Assembly (NCBI RefSeq): GCF_000621605.1
Contig: NZ_JHXX01000006.1
Location: forward strand, 62,001 to 126,000
Reading direction: 5' to 3'
Origin: Butyrivibrio sp. MC2021
Lineage (GTDB): Bacteria; Bacillota; Clostridia; Lachnospirales; Lachnospiraceae
Length of the DNA: 64,000 nt
A program made the position numbers and the translations under genes. Under the pieces are notes generated by a model. It made no database searches. It was not told where the DNA came from and saw only the letters and a program-made list of their open reading frames with translations. Shown here in pieces: positions 25,710 through 33,717 of this stretch (position 1 is the stretch's first letter; every line of letters begins with the position of its first letter).

Positions 25710-27140
25710 TTATTCCCCGGGTGAATAGTGGTCGAGAACGTCGATCCAGCTGCCTACTGTGAAGGATACTTCTGAGCAGTATACAGGATCCTCGAGAACC
25801 AGCTCGCCCTCTGTTGTCCACCAGTCATAGCCGCGGTCGTTCTTTGCAGGGAACTCATCTCCGCCGCCCTGTGAATGCTGGAAGGTAGCCTCGATCTCAG
25901 CTGCTACGTTAGGGTTAGCTGAATATCCGCCCATGTCCTTACCCCAGGCCTCAAAGCCCTTCTCTGTGCAGGTCATGTAAGCGATGAATGCGCATGCTGT
26001 CCAAGGAAGAGGACTGTTCTTTGTAAGGAACAGATAGTGACAATAGCCATAGCCGCCGATTCCTGTGTAGCCATCCTGGTAAGCTGCTACATTGATGTTG
26101 TTAACTGATACGGAAGCTGATTCCTCAACGGAACGAAGCTTTGAATAAACAAGAAGTCCTGCCTGATCTGTAGCGGAAGCATCAACAAGGGTGTTGCAGA
26201 TAGGGCCGTCGTCGGTCTGCTCGTTGTAGTTGTTAACCCAGAGCTTGATCCATGCAAGAGCATAAGCGCCGTTTGCGCCAAGGCCAAGGTCGCCTGCATC
26301 TGCCTGCATAGCCTGGATAGTGGGCTCGAAGTATGCCTTCTTGGTGTCATCAAGAGCGTCATAAGCTTCCTTAAGCCATGTAGCGTACTTGTCTTCTGTG
26401 AGCATCATCAGGAAGTTCTTTCCTACGATCTCAGAGTCAACGCCCATGAAAAGAGGATGTGCGCCGTCATAAACGAAATCCCAGCAGTTGTTATAGGTTG
26501 CTGAACCTGTGTTGTTGTACATGAATACTTTGTTAAGAGTCTGAAGAGGAAGGAAGCCTGTGTAAGCATCGGCTGTGGTGCCGTTGGCTTCTGCCCACTC
26601 CTTAGGGATAAAGGTCTTTAAGATAGCTGTATCAACCATCTTGGACTGGATCTGGTTACCGTCCTGGATAAGAGTCATGGCAAAAGTGCCTTCGCTCTTA
26701 AGGGAATCTGATGTGAGCTGCTCGAAGATCTTGTTGTTCTTGGGCTGCTGCCACTCGAATTCCATGCTGTAATTAGGATCGATGGTCTGCAGATACTCGA
26801 TGAAAAGAGGAAGTGCGGACTTACCACGGCTACTGTTACCTACACCGTAGAAGGTCTTTCCGTTGGACTCCTCGATGGCCTTGTTAGCCAGCTCTTCCAT
26901 GGTCATGCCCTCTGCCTCTGCGATGATGGCATCGATACCTGTGAGCTCTGCTGCAGGCTCAGCTGCGGGAGTCTCTGCTGCTGCTGTATTGTCAGTTGTC
27001 TGTGTCTGTGCTGTTGCTGTCTGCTGTGTATCAGTTGCCGGAGCAGATGTTGATCCTCCGTTTCCTGAGCTTCCACAACCTGCAAGTGATGTAACTACCA
27101 TTGCAAACGTCAGAATTGTAGCTAAAACTTTCTTCTTCAA
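25710..27140 (-). CDS. ABC transporter extracellular solute-binding lipoprotein
   Basis: The product is 476 residues. The start is TTG 27140: AGGAGGG stands 7 nt before it, and it directly begins a lipoprotein signal (KKKVLATILTFAMVV then LAGC, Cys at about 22). A longer frame upstream would place 24 odd residues before the signal. After a Thr/Ala/Gln linker comes a binding-protein fold (about 70-470), of the large group-1-like type. It delivers substrate to the permease encoded next. The substrate is not evident; the transporter type suggests iron complexes or small oxyanions, but this is weak. Its leader is the multi-hairpin element 27157-27321. Confidence 0.85.
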   Translation of the reverse strand: MKKKVLATILTFAMVVTSLAGCGSSGNGGSTSAPATDTQQTATAQTQTTDNTAAAETPAAEPAAELTGIDAIIAEAEGMTMEELANKAIEESNGKTFYGVGNSSRGKSALPLFIEYLQTIDPNYSMEFEWQQPKNNKIFEQLTSDSLKSEGTFAMTLIQDGNQIQSKMVDTAILKTFIPKEWAEANGTTADAYTGFLPLQTLNKVFMYNNTGSATYNNCWDFVYDGAHPLFMGVDSEIVGKNFLMMLTEDKYATWLKEAYDALDDTKKAYFEPTIQAMQADAGDLGLGANGAYALAWIKLWVNNYNEQTDDGPICNTLVDASATDQAGLLVYSKLRSVEESASVSVNNINVAAYQDGYTGIGGYGYCHYLFLTKNSPLPWTACAFIAYMTCTEKGFEAWGKDMGGYSANPNVAAEIEATFQHSQGGGDEFPAKNDRGYDWWTTEGELVLEDPVYCSEVSFTVGSWIDVLDHYSPGE

Positions 27141-27156
27141 TGATTTACCCTCCTTT

Positions 27157-27321
27157 TGAATAAAAAAAGTAACTATACAGAGCCAAACTCGGAAGTGCAA
27201 GCACTTCCTCATTGTCGGATATCCGCCAAATAGAAATATTATGAAATACTTCTATTCGAACAAGTTCGATAGCAGCATTTCATATATTTCTGCTTGGCTC
27301 TGTATAGTTACAGTTTATTCA
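27157..27321 (-). promoter_or_regulatory. Multi-branch hairpin leader upstream of the solute-binding protein gene
   Basis: A perfect 18-bp inverted repeat (GTAACTATACAGAGCCAA at 27169-27186; complement at 27294-27311) closes the element. TGAATAAA (27157-27164) and TTTATTCA (27314-27321) extend the stem outward. Inside are three hairpins: GGAAGTG-CAAG-CACTTCC (27191-27208), CGGATATCCG (27216-27225), and a long arm AGAAATAT/ATATTTCT plus ATGAAAT/ATTTCAT with its own tip (27232-27291). On the minus strand the closing stem is followed by T7 and then by the ribosome-binding site. This is the layout of a cis-acting RNA, but a small mobile hairpin is also possible. The rest of 27322-27400 shows nothing clear. 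Confidence 0.6.
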
Positions 27322-27400
27322 TAGTCTGTTCACATTTGCAGATGACTACTCTGATATTTTTTGTAGAAATCTGACTTCTTTATTCAATTATTAAAAAAGA

Positions 27401-28165
27401 TCATTCAAGCCCTTTGCTCTGATAGTCCGAAGGGCTCTTTCCCACCAGCTTTTTGAAGGTATTGGAAAAATAAGCGATGTCCTGATAGCCCACTCTTTCT
27501 GCCACTTCGTAGACTTTGACGTTTATGTCCTTCAGGTAGTCCATGGCCTTTTTTATCCTGTACTTGGTCAGGTAGTTGCCGATACTGGTGTCGGTCTCGG
27601 ATTTAAAAAGCCTGCTGATATGACCTTCGGAGACGCTCATGGATTCCGCCAGCTTACCCACGGAAAAATCTGTGTCCGCAAAGTGCTTCTCGATATACTC
27701 AATGGCGGTCTGAACGTAGCGGTTCTGGATCTCATTCTTTTTCTTAAGAGGGATCAGCTCTTCCTCCAGATCCTTTGCAGAGGCGGAGTTCTCCGGATGA
27801 AGGTGAAGAAGTCTCTGTATGGCAGCCTCCAGTTCGCCGTCCTGGAAGGGTTTCAGGAGATAATCGGATACCCCAAGACGCACTGCCTGTCTGGCGTATT
27901 CGAACTCACTGTAGGCGGTGAGAAAAATGACTTTGGTGTCAGGAAATCTCTCCAGGAGCTTCTCGGTAAATTCTATGCCGTCCATCTGTGGCATTCTGAT
28001 GTCGGAGATCACAAGGTCAGGCTGCACCTGCCCTGCCACCTCAAGGGCTTCTTTGCCGTTGGAGGCTTCACCCACCACTTCGCAGCCGATAAGGGCCCAG
28101 TCGGTGTCTCCTTTTATGCCCATGCGGACGTATTTTTCATCATCAACGATCATTACTTTTGTCAT
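27401..28165 (-). CDS. YesN-type AraC-family response regulator
   Basis: The product is 254 residues. A receiver domain (1-120) has the acidic pair Asp8-Asp9, the phospho-acceptor Asp55 (LVISDIRMP) and Lys105-Pro (LLKPF). The C-terminal 100 residues are two AraC helix-turn-helix motifs (LAESMSVSEGHISRLFK; VAERVGYQDIAYFSNTFKK). Its ATG overlaps the stop of the kinase gene by 4 nt (ATGA). It most likely responds to the kinase at 28162 and controls the transporter genes downstream. Confidence 0.93.
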   Translation of the reverse strand: MTKVMIVDDEKYVRMGIKGDTDWALIGCEVVGEASNGKEALEVAGQVQPDLVISDIRMPQMDGIEFTEKLLERFPDTKVIFLTAYSEFEYARQAVRLGVSDYLLKPFQDGELEAAIQRLLHLHPENSASAKDLEEELIPLKKKNEIQNRYVQTAIEYIEKHFADTDFSVGKLAESMSVSEGHISRLFKSETDTSIGNYLTKYRIKKAMDYLKDINVKVYEVAERVGYQDIAYFSNTFKKLVGKSPSDYQSKGLE

Positions 28166-29865
28166 TGGGGTTCCTCTTCTGAATAAGGCAGAGTTACTAT
28201 CATTACCGTTCCGCCCTGGGTGGGCCTGAAGGCCATGACACCATACTCTTTTCCGTAGTAGAGTCTGATAATTGTATTCACATTGTTAAGTCCAAGATGG
28301 CCCTTCAAAGTCTCCACATCATCATTGTTAAGGGCCTGCATCATCTCATCGCTGATGCCCTTTCCGTCGTCCTGGACGGAGATCTTGAGAAGGTCCTTCC
28401 CATCTCTCCTGTCTCTTATGGCAGCCACGTAGATATGGCCGTTGATGGATTCGTCCATGCCGTGGATAATGGCATTTTCTACGATGGGCTGCAGGATCAG
28501 CTTGGGGATAACAGCGCTCTGGAGCTCCTTTGGCACATCTATGGTTATCTGGAACTTGTCATCAAATCTGATCTTTTGTATCTCGCAGTAGTTCTGCACC
28601 AGCTCCAGCTCCTTTGACAAAGGACAAAACTGGCTCTCGGAGATACTGGTACGAAGGATTCCCGCCAGGGATGCGGACATGGTGGCCACCTCCGGCACCT
28701 GATTGGCCTTGGCAACCCACTTGATGGTATCTAAGGTGTTGTACAAAAAGTGAGGATTGAGCTGGGCCTGCATCATCTGTATCCTGGTCTCGTTGACCTG
28801 CCTTTCGGCCTGAACCTGCTCTTCCATGGTCTCCTTCAGCTGTGTGGTCATCTTGTTAAAGCCCGTGGCCAGCTGCTCAAACTCATCCTCTCTGGAGAGC
28901 TCTATCTTGGTGTCGAAATCTCCTTTTCTGAAGCGCTTCATGGCAAGGGCCAGAGTTCCGATGGGCTTTGAGAGATACCCGCTGAGCCTTGAAGCCACCA
29001 GAAGGCACACGATAACGCTGATGACAACCTGTATGAGGATGATCTGGTAGCCCGCCTTGATGGCACTTTCCTCCAGTGCCGGGGGCGTTGTATATATTGT
29101 CAGAAGGCCGTAGTCCTCCAGCTCTTCTATGTAGATGTTCCCTTTAAGGCCTGTGTTGTAGAGGATTCCCCCCATGAGGTTTCCTCTGATCTGGCTTAAG
29201 GTCTTGCCGTCCTGTGCTGCTCCTATCAGGCAAAAGGGTCTGAAGAATCTGTTGGTGAGCATAAAGCCGTCCTTGGCATTTAACTGGCTTCCCAACTCGC
29301 TTTCTATGGCCTCCTGTCCTATTCTTATCACTGCAAAACCGGGCTTGTTTCCATCCACGATTTTTCTTGCCAGAATCAGGGGAGCTCCGCTCTCGGAGGC
29401 ATTTCCCGGGTCAAGGCCGTAGGCGGTCTTTCCGTTTTTCGTATCTGCATCCTTGAGAACTGAGTACTCCAGGGGAAGGGGGTCTGACTTGTAACCGCTT
29501 CTGGTGCTGTACATGCAGTTCTCCCCCATGTACATGTCTATGGTGGAAAAGCCTCTTATATCCTTGGTCTTGTCATAAAGGGAGGCGTAAATCTCAATGG
29601 TATTCTTTCTTCCGGGAGTCAGGGAATCCACCAGGACTTCATCGGCTTCGATGCCGTCCAGGGCCGCCTCCGAGAGGCTGATCATACTCAGGATCTTTTC
29701 CCCGATGATCTTCTCCTGCTCTCTGTCTCTTTTTTCATAGTCCTGTTTTACCCTGGCCTGGAAGCCCTGCAGGGTCAGAATTCCGCCGAAGATGACCAGC
29801 AAAAGCGTGACGGAAAGGAACACCACGAAGATCTGTCTTTTAAAGGACTGTCTTATAAATCTCAT
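28162..29865 (-). CDS. YesM-type sensor histidine kinase
   Basis: The product is 567 residues. Membrane segments are at about 12-33 and 272-294, with an extracellular sensor of about 235 residues between them. A HAMP domain follows (295-350), then the phospho-acceptor His372 in QLNPHFLYNTLD (His_kinase family) and an ATPase domain with QDDGKGIS. It pairs with the response regulator that overlaps it. The binding lipoprotein encoded 3 nt upstream may present the ligand to its sensor domain. Confidence 0.93.
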   Translation of the reverse strand: MRFIRQSFKRQIFVVFLSVTLLLVIFGGILTLQGFQARVKQDYEKRDREQEKIIGEKILSMISLSEAALDGIEADEVLVDSLTPGRKNTIEIYASLYDKTKDIRGFSTIDMYMGENCMYSTRSGYKSDPLPLEYSVLKDADTKNGKTAYGLDPGNASESGAPLILARKIVDGNKPGFAVIRIGQEAIESELGSQLNAKDGFMLTNRFFRPFCLIGAAQDGKTLSQIRGNLMGGILYNTGLKGNIYIEELEDYGLLTIYTTPPALEESAIKAGYQIILIQVVISVIVCLLVASRLSGYLSKPIGTLALAMKRFRKGDFDTKIELSREDEFEQLATGFNKMTTQLKETMEEQVQAERQVNETRIQMMQAQLNPHFLYNTLDTIKWVAKANQVPEVATMSASLAGILRTSISESQFCPLSKELELVQNYCEIQKIRFDDKFQITIDVPKELQSAVIPKLILQPIVENAIIHGMDESINGHIYVAAIRDRRDGKDLLKISVQDDGKGISDEMMQALNNDDVETLKGHLGLNNVNTIIRLYYGKEYGVMAFRPTQGGTVMIVTLPYSEEEPQ

Positions 29866-29868
29866 GGC

Positions 29869-30924
29869 TCAGCCCCCTTCCCTGCCTGTGAGCTGATCCC
29901 ACAGACTGAAAACTTCTGGCTCTTCCCGGGCTGATCTTTCTATGTCGAACTCGATCTGTTTTATCCTGCCGTAGCTCTTTTGCAGCTGAATATCCCCTCG
30001 TACCGGTCTTCGGTAAAACTTCTCCATGGCGTAGTTCTGGGTATCGGCGCTCACCACAAAGTCGATGAAGAGTCCGGCATTATAGCTGTGGGGCGCATTT
30101 TTTACCATGGCGCAGCCGTCGGGTACAGCGCTGGTGCCGTCCTGGGGGTAGATCATGGATATGTCATAGCCGGCGTTCATGTACTTCTTGGCGGTCTCCT
30201 CCAGGGTTATGCCCACAAGAAAAGAACCGTCTGAAACCTTGGGAATTACCTGGCCTGAGGAGCCCAGCACTCTGCCCTCCAGCTGCTCATAGAACCTGGG
30301 CAGAAGGCTGTCTGCGGGCTCGTCAAAGAGCTGCTCCATGGTGGAGACGATGGTGTAGCTGGTGCCTGAATTCCACAGGTCCGCAAAGGCTATTTTTCCC
30401 TTCCATTTGGAATTAAAAAGATCGGACCAGGTCCTGGGGGCGTCCTTGGTGTCCACCAGCTTGGAATTATAGATAAATACAATGGGAAGTTCGGTAAAAG
30501 GAGTATAATAGTTTCCCTCTGAGACGTAGTTGGAATCAAGCTTTTCCCTGTCCAGGGCTCTGTAGGGCAAAAAGAGGTCCTTGGAGGCCTCATAGCTTTC
30601 GATTCCCCCGCCGAACATGATGTCGCACTGGCCTTTTTCCGAAGCAAGTCTTGCCTGCTCCAGCATTTCTGCGGTGCCCCCGGCGTGGATCTCAACCCAG
30701 ATGCCGGTTCTGTTTTCAAATTCACGGATTATGGGAAGATAGACCTCTTCCTTGTGAGAAGTGTAGACGATAAGCTGATTCTCTGAGGGCACGGTGTACT
30801 TCTCAGAGATGTACTCCACTGCCTTTTGTCTTTCGGAATTTGCGCATGACGAAAGCAGAAGCATTACTGCTCCTGCCATTAGTGTCATTAGTATTCTTTT
30901 TATCCCGCCAAAACTTTTTCCCAT
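29869..30924 (-). CDS. Solute-binding lipoprotein (AfuA/FbpA-like), likely accessory sensor
   Basis: The product is 351 residues. A lipobox (LSSC, Cys at about 27) precedes a type II binding-protein fold beginning LIVYTSHKEEVYLPIIREF, characteristic of ferric-ion and phosphonate-type binding proteins. No permease or ATPase gene lies next to it; the gene is packed in a kinase/regulator operon (10 nt after the cyclase gene, 3 nt before the kinase gene). I infer that it reports ligand occupancy to the kinase and may also feed the transporter at 22-27 kb. The Shine-Dalgarno site is weak. Confidence 0.85.
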   Translation of the reverse strand: MGKSFGGIKRILMTLMAGAVMLLLSSCANSERQKAVEYISEKYTVPSENQLIVYTSHKEEVYLPIIREFENRTGIWVEIHAGGTAEMLEQARLASEKGQCDIMFGGGIESYEASKDLFLPYRALDREKLDSNYVSEGNYYTPFTELPIVFIYNSKLVDTKDAPRTWSDLFNSKWKGKIAFADLWNSGTSYTIVSTMEQLFDEPADSLLPRFYEQLEGRVLGSSGQVIPKVSDGSFLVGITLEETAKKYMNAGYDISMIYPQDGTSAVPDGCAMVKNAPHSYNAGLFIDFVVSADTQNYAMEKFYRRPVRGDIQLQKSYGRIKQIEFDIERSAREEPEVFSLWDQLTGREGG

Positions 30925-30934
30925 TCTTTACAGA

Positions 30935-32497
30935 TTATACTTTCCCCTCTGTTTTCATCTGTACTTTTTTCTCATACATTGCAGCATCTGCCCTGCGGAA
31001 TACATCCTCAACGCAATGGTCCTTCTCCGGGTCAAAAACGGCATATCCCACAGCCGCAGTGATCTTTTCCCAGGGTGCTAAGTTCTCTCCGGAGACGAGC
31101 TTCATCATGTTTTCATCAAACTGCTTAATGAGCGCCTCTACGTCGTCATAATCACTGTTTCTGAGGATTATGGCGAATTCATCCCCGCCTATTCTGAAGA
31201 TAGGGGAATGTCTGAACACTTTGCATATCATATCACAAAGTTTTTTGATTGCAATATTTCCCTTGTCGTGGCCATATTCGTCGTTGGCCTTCTTAAGGAA
31301 ATTGATGTCCATTATGCAGATTCCGAATCTCTTTTCGCCGTACTCAAGCTCCTGGTCCAGACGCTTAACTTCATTGTCATAGGAGACCTTGTTTCTGACT
31401 CCGGTGAGGGCGTCTTTGTTGGCAAGGGCCTTCAGCTCGTCCGCATGCTTCTTGGTGGCGGTAAGCTCCCTGGTGGTCTTCACGAGATTGTTTACAAATT
31501 TATCCAGCTCCCTTATCATGACAGAGATTTCTCTTGCCAGGGCGCCTATCTCGTCCCTCGTTTTGGCTATATCATCCAGCTTATCTGCAATTCCGGGATT
31601 TTTCTCAATGGTGTATTCCTTGACGCATTCAACCACAAAGCCCAGCCTTCTGATAAACTTCCGGTTCAGGAACCAAAGCAGTAACAGAACGCAGAGTACC
31701 AGCATAATAGCGGCCCCTAAAATCTGTATGTATGTCAGTCTGAGGATCTCCTTGTTCAGCTGGACCGCATCCATCTCAACTGTGATGACGCCGATGGTCT
31801 CACCGTCAATTATAAGAGGGGCATAATACTCATAGGTCTTGCCAAACTCATTGTCCGCGATATCATAGCCGGAAGGTACCTGTCCGGTTTCCCATGCCTG
31901 CCACATGTTCTTGAATTCATCCCTGGGATGCTCGGCAACAACTCCTAGAGCTATGCAGCTTTCGCCGTCAATTTGGACTTCCTCCCTCATGAAATCGATG
32001 ATATATATCATGTATTCATCTTCGTGAGGAAATGGAGTAACGTAATAGCAGTATCTGGCGCCAAAGGTATCTCTGGCCTTCTCAAATACGTTGAGCCAGT
32101 ACTCATGGGTATACACGGCAAAAGCGATCTTGGCTCTGTCGGAGAGTTCCTCAAAAGGAATGTCGTCATCCACGGACATTCCGGGATACTCCTCAGCCAA
32201 AATGCTGTAATACTCTGCCATGGCAGGTAAATAGTCCCCATCGAAATTATAGGGAACCTTAATCTTGTCGTTATACCGAAGAATGCAGTTCTGATATTCA
32301 ATGAAGTCCTGTTTATCAGCCTTGATGAGCTCCTGGAGATAATTGGCCAGGTTGTGGGCATTCTGCTCCACCTGTGCCTGGTAGGTGCTCATCTGCATAA
32401 AGTAAGTCGAAAGGCCGCAGGCTGTCAGAACCATCAAGATAAATGCAATAAATATAGCAACAAATCTAAAAAGCAAACTGTTTGAGTTTTTGCTCAT
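30935..32497 (-). CDS. Membrane diguanylate cyclase with extracellular sensor and HAMP
   Basis: The product is 520 residues. Two membrane segments (about 10-32 and 240-262) flank an extracellular sensor that looks like a Cache-type domain. A HAMP and coiled-coil segment follows, then a GGDEF domain with intact GGDEF (in FRIGGDEFAI). No RxxD inhibitory site is present. It should make cyclic di-GMP in response to an outside signal. ATG 32497 follows AGAGAAGAGG; a GTG 15 nt earlier is part of that site. It probably heads the operon with the binding lipoprotein, kinase and regulator. Confidence 0.88.
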   Translation of the reverse strand: MSKNSNSLLFRFVAIFIAFILMVLTACGLSTYFMQMSTYQAQVEQNAHNLANYLQELIKADKQDFIEYQNCILRYNDKIKVPYNFDGDYLPAMAEYYSILAEEYPGMSVDDDIPFEELSDRAKIAFAVYTHEYWLNVFEKARDTFGARYCYYVTPFPHEDEYMIYIIDFMREEVQIDGESCIALGVVAEHPRDEFKNMWQAWETGQVPSGYDIADNEFGKTYEYYAPLIIDGETIGVITVEMDAVQLNKEILRLTYIQILGAAIMLVLCVLLLLWFLNRKFIRRLGFVVECVKEYTIEKNPGIADKLDDIAKTRDEIGALAREISVMIRELDKFVNNLVKTTRELTATKKHADELKALANKDALTGVRNKVSYDNEVKRLDQELEYGEKRFGICIMDINFLKKANDEYGHDKGNIAIKKLCDMICKVFRHSPIFRIGGDEFAIILRNSDYDDVEALIKQFDENMMKLVSGENLAPWEKITAAVGYAVFDPEKDHCVEDVFRRADAAMYEKKVQMKTEGKV

Positions 32498-32577
32498 ATC
32501 CTCTTCTCTCACAAACGCAATAAGGTTTATTGTTAATCTATATTTTACTATATAAAATATGAATTCTCTATTATTTC

Positions 32578-32606
32578 TTGATAAACTCTTTGGTATGTGC
32601 TAGTAT
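32578..32606 (+). promoter_or_regulatory. Promoter of the tRNA-Arg gene
   Basis: TTGATA at 32578-32583, a 17-bp spacer and TAGTAT at 32601-32606 with an extended TG, 24 bp before the tRNA. Confidence 0.75.
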
Positions 32607-32630
32607 AGATAAGTCTTGGTTATCAAGCAT

Positions 32631-32704
32631 GTTTCCGTAGCTCAGCAGGATAGAGCGTTCGCCTCCTAAGCGAAAGGTCGTGCGTTCGAATCGCATCGGG
32701 AACA
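32631..32704 (+). tRNA. tRNA-Arg (anticodon CCU)
   Basis: The 74-nt sequence folds as a cloverleaf. The acceptor stem pairs GTTTCCG with CGGGAAC (one G-T pair), the discriminator is A, the anticodon arm is TTCGC-CTCCTAA-GCGAA with CCT at the anticodon, and the T arm holds GTTCGAATC. The 3' CCA is not encoded. It reads AGG codons. Confidence 0.95.
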
Positions 32705-32709
32705 GTCCG

Positions 32710-32736
32710 GAGCCTCTTTACCGAGGCTCTTTTTTT
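32710..32736 (+). terminator. Terminator of the tRNA-Arg gene
   Basis: GAGCCTC pairs with GAGGCTC around TTTACC, followed by T7. Its 3' half (32723-32736) is also the outermost arm of palindrome E2. Confidence 0.9.
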
Positions 32737-33091
32737 GTGCTGTTGGGAGTCCGCATCCATCCGAATGGGGATATTGGCGTAAGAGGGGGATGTGCTGAAT
32801 CTTATGAGGGAGGAAGCCGCCCTCCGGCGAAATGAAAATTTGCTCGCTTCGCCGGCTCAGTGATTTAGGGCGCTTCATCCAGCCAGTCAGTCTCATTTCA
32901 CGTAGTTCAGAACACTCGCCTGCCTGACTGTCTGAAGCGCTCCTAAATCATCATCGTCGTACGAATGACTCGCGAATTTCCATTCCGCCGAAGGGTGTCT
33001 GCCTCCCCCACAAGATTCTGTTACTTCTCCCCTTTTCACAATGTTATCCCATTTCGGATGGATGCTCGTCTCGCAAGAAAAAAAGAGCCTC
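32723..33091 (-). repeat. Long imperfect palindrome E2 (candidate structured RNA or mobile hairpin)
   Basis: This 369-bp element pairs along nearly its whole length. Nested arms are GAGGCTCTTTTTTT (32723-32736) with 33078-33091, GCATCCATCCGAA (32753-32765) with 33053-33065, GAATCTT plus GGGAGG with CCTCCC plus AAGATTC, a CCCTCCGGCG arm, TTTAG with CTAAA, GCGCTTCA (32870-32877) with TGAAGCGC (32933-32940), and an inner CAGTCAG/CTGACTG. The loop TTTCACGTAGTTCAGAACA (32896-32914) is 18/19 identical to that of E1. The 131-nt core 32843-32973 has the same length as in E1. No gene is seen in it. The strand is tentative. Confidence 0.8.
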
Positions 33092-33128
33092 TCCCTCTCC
33101 GGTGCGACTTAAGTGAGTGGCGGAATGT

Positions 33129-33197
33129 ATGGACCTGGGGGACGGGGTTTGTGGTCCATTTATACCAAAAAGAGATTGACCCCAATCTCTTCAGGAA
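33129..33197 (+). repeat. Short palindromic repeat R, copy 1 (with a 7-bp deletion)
   Basis: Begins with the hairpin ATGGACC...GGTCCAT around GGGGGACGGGGTTTGT, followed by the second hairpin AAGAGATTG/CAATCTCTT. Compared with 37427-37502 seven bases (GGGTCTG) of the second hairpin are missing. Confidence 0.85.
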
Positions 33198-33204
33198 CTA
33201 CTGA

Positions 33205-33564
33205 CTATGCATGAAAGCGATGAAGCCTTCCCTTGATTATCAGAAGAATAAGAGAGATTATGCAGGCATAAAGTGAAGTAAGCACCATTACAGCAAGGTT
33301 TGCTCCGATGGTCGCAGGGTCAGACAGATGTTGCATGAAGACAACGAAACCAATCAGTACAACACAGATACCGGCAAGAAGCGTGGTCTTTATACCAAAG
33401 CTTAAGGCATGTTCTGATTTTTCTGATAACTGCATAAGCTCTTCATCGGAATAACTTTTAGAAGAAAAAAGCAGCTTGAAGCTTCTGAAAAAGTCTGCAA
33501 AATGGAGTATATTTTTGACGATATACCGATGTATACGAATCGTAGATACAGCGAAATGGACCAC
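33205..33564 (-). CDS. Small two-TM protein, possible fragment of a MotA/TolQ-like protein
   Basis: The 119-residue frame has two membrane segments (about 55-78 and 85-110) and a basic end. The last 35 residues (IGANLAVMVLTSLYACIISL) loosely resemble the end of MotA/TolQ/ExbB proteins, but the rest does not. The start assigned is GTG 33564, which lies inside an inverted copy of repeat R. No good ribosome-binding site is seen, and the original 5' end may have been lost to the repeat. It may be a broken gene. Confidence 0.4.
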   Translation of the reverse strand: MVHFAVSTIRIHRYIVKNILHFADFFRSFKLLFSSKSYSDEELMQLSEKSEHALSFGIKTTLLAGICVVLIGFVVFMQHLSDPATIGANLAVMVLTSLYACIISLILLIIKGRLHRFHA

Positions 33565-33586
33565 AAACCCCGTCCCCCAGGTCCAT
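33554..33586 (-). repeat. Short palindromic repeat R, inverted copy 2 (first hairpin only)
   Basis: The complement of 33129-33161: AAATGGACC, then CACAAACCCCGTCCCCCA, then GGTCCAT. With copy 1 it brackets the small ORF 33205-33564 in inverted orientation. Confidence 0.85.
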
Positions 33587-33593
33587 TAGCGTG

Positions 33594-33622
33594 TTGACAT
33601 TTCTAATCGATTTTTCTATAAT
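33594..33622 (+). promoter_or_regulatory. Consensus sigma-A promoter of the DUF2325 protein gene
   Basis: A perfect TTGACA (33594-33599), 17-bp spacer and perfect TATAAT (33617-33622). Transcription would start about 90 nt before ATG 33718. It begins 8 bp after repeat R copy 2. Confidence 0.9.
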
Positions 33623-33717
33623 ACAGTCCTGTGGTTCTAAACAATTCTAATGTTTTCTTAAACAGATCGTTTATTTATCCACTTGCTATTAATATTTTTA
33701 TATTTGTTGGAGGAAAA

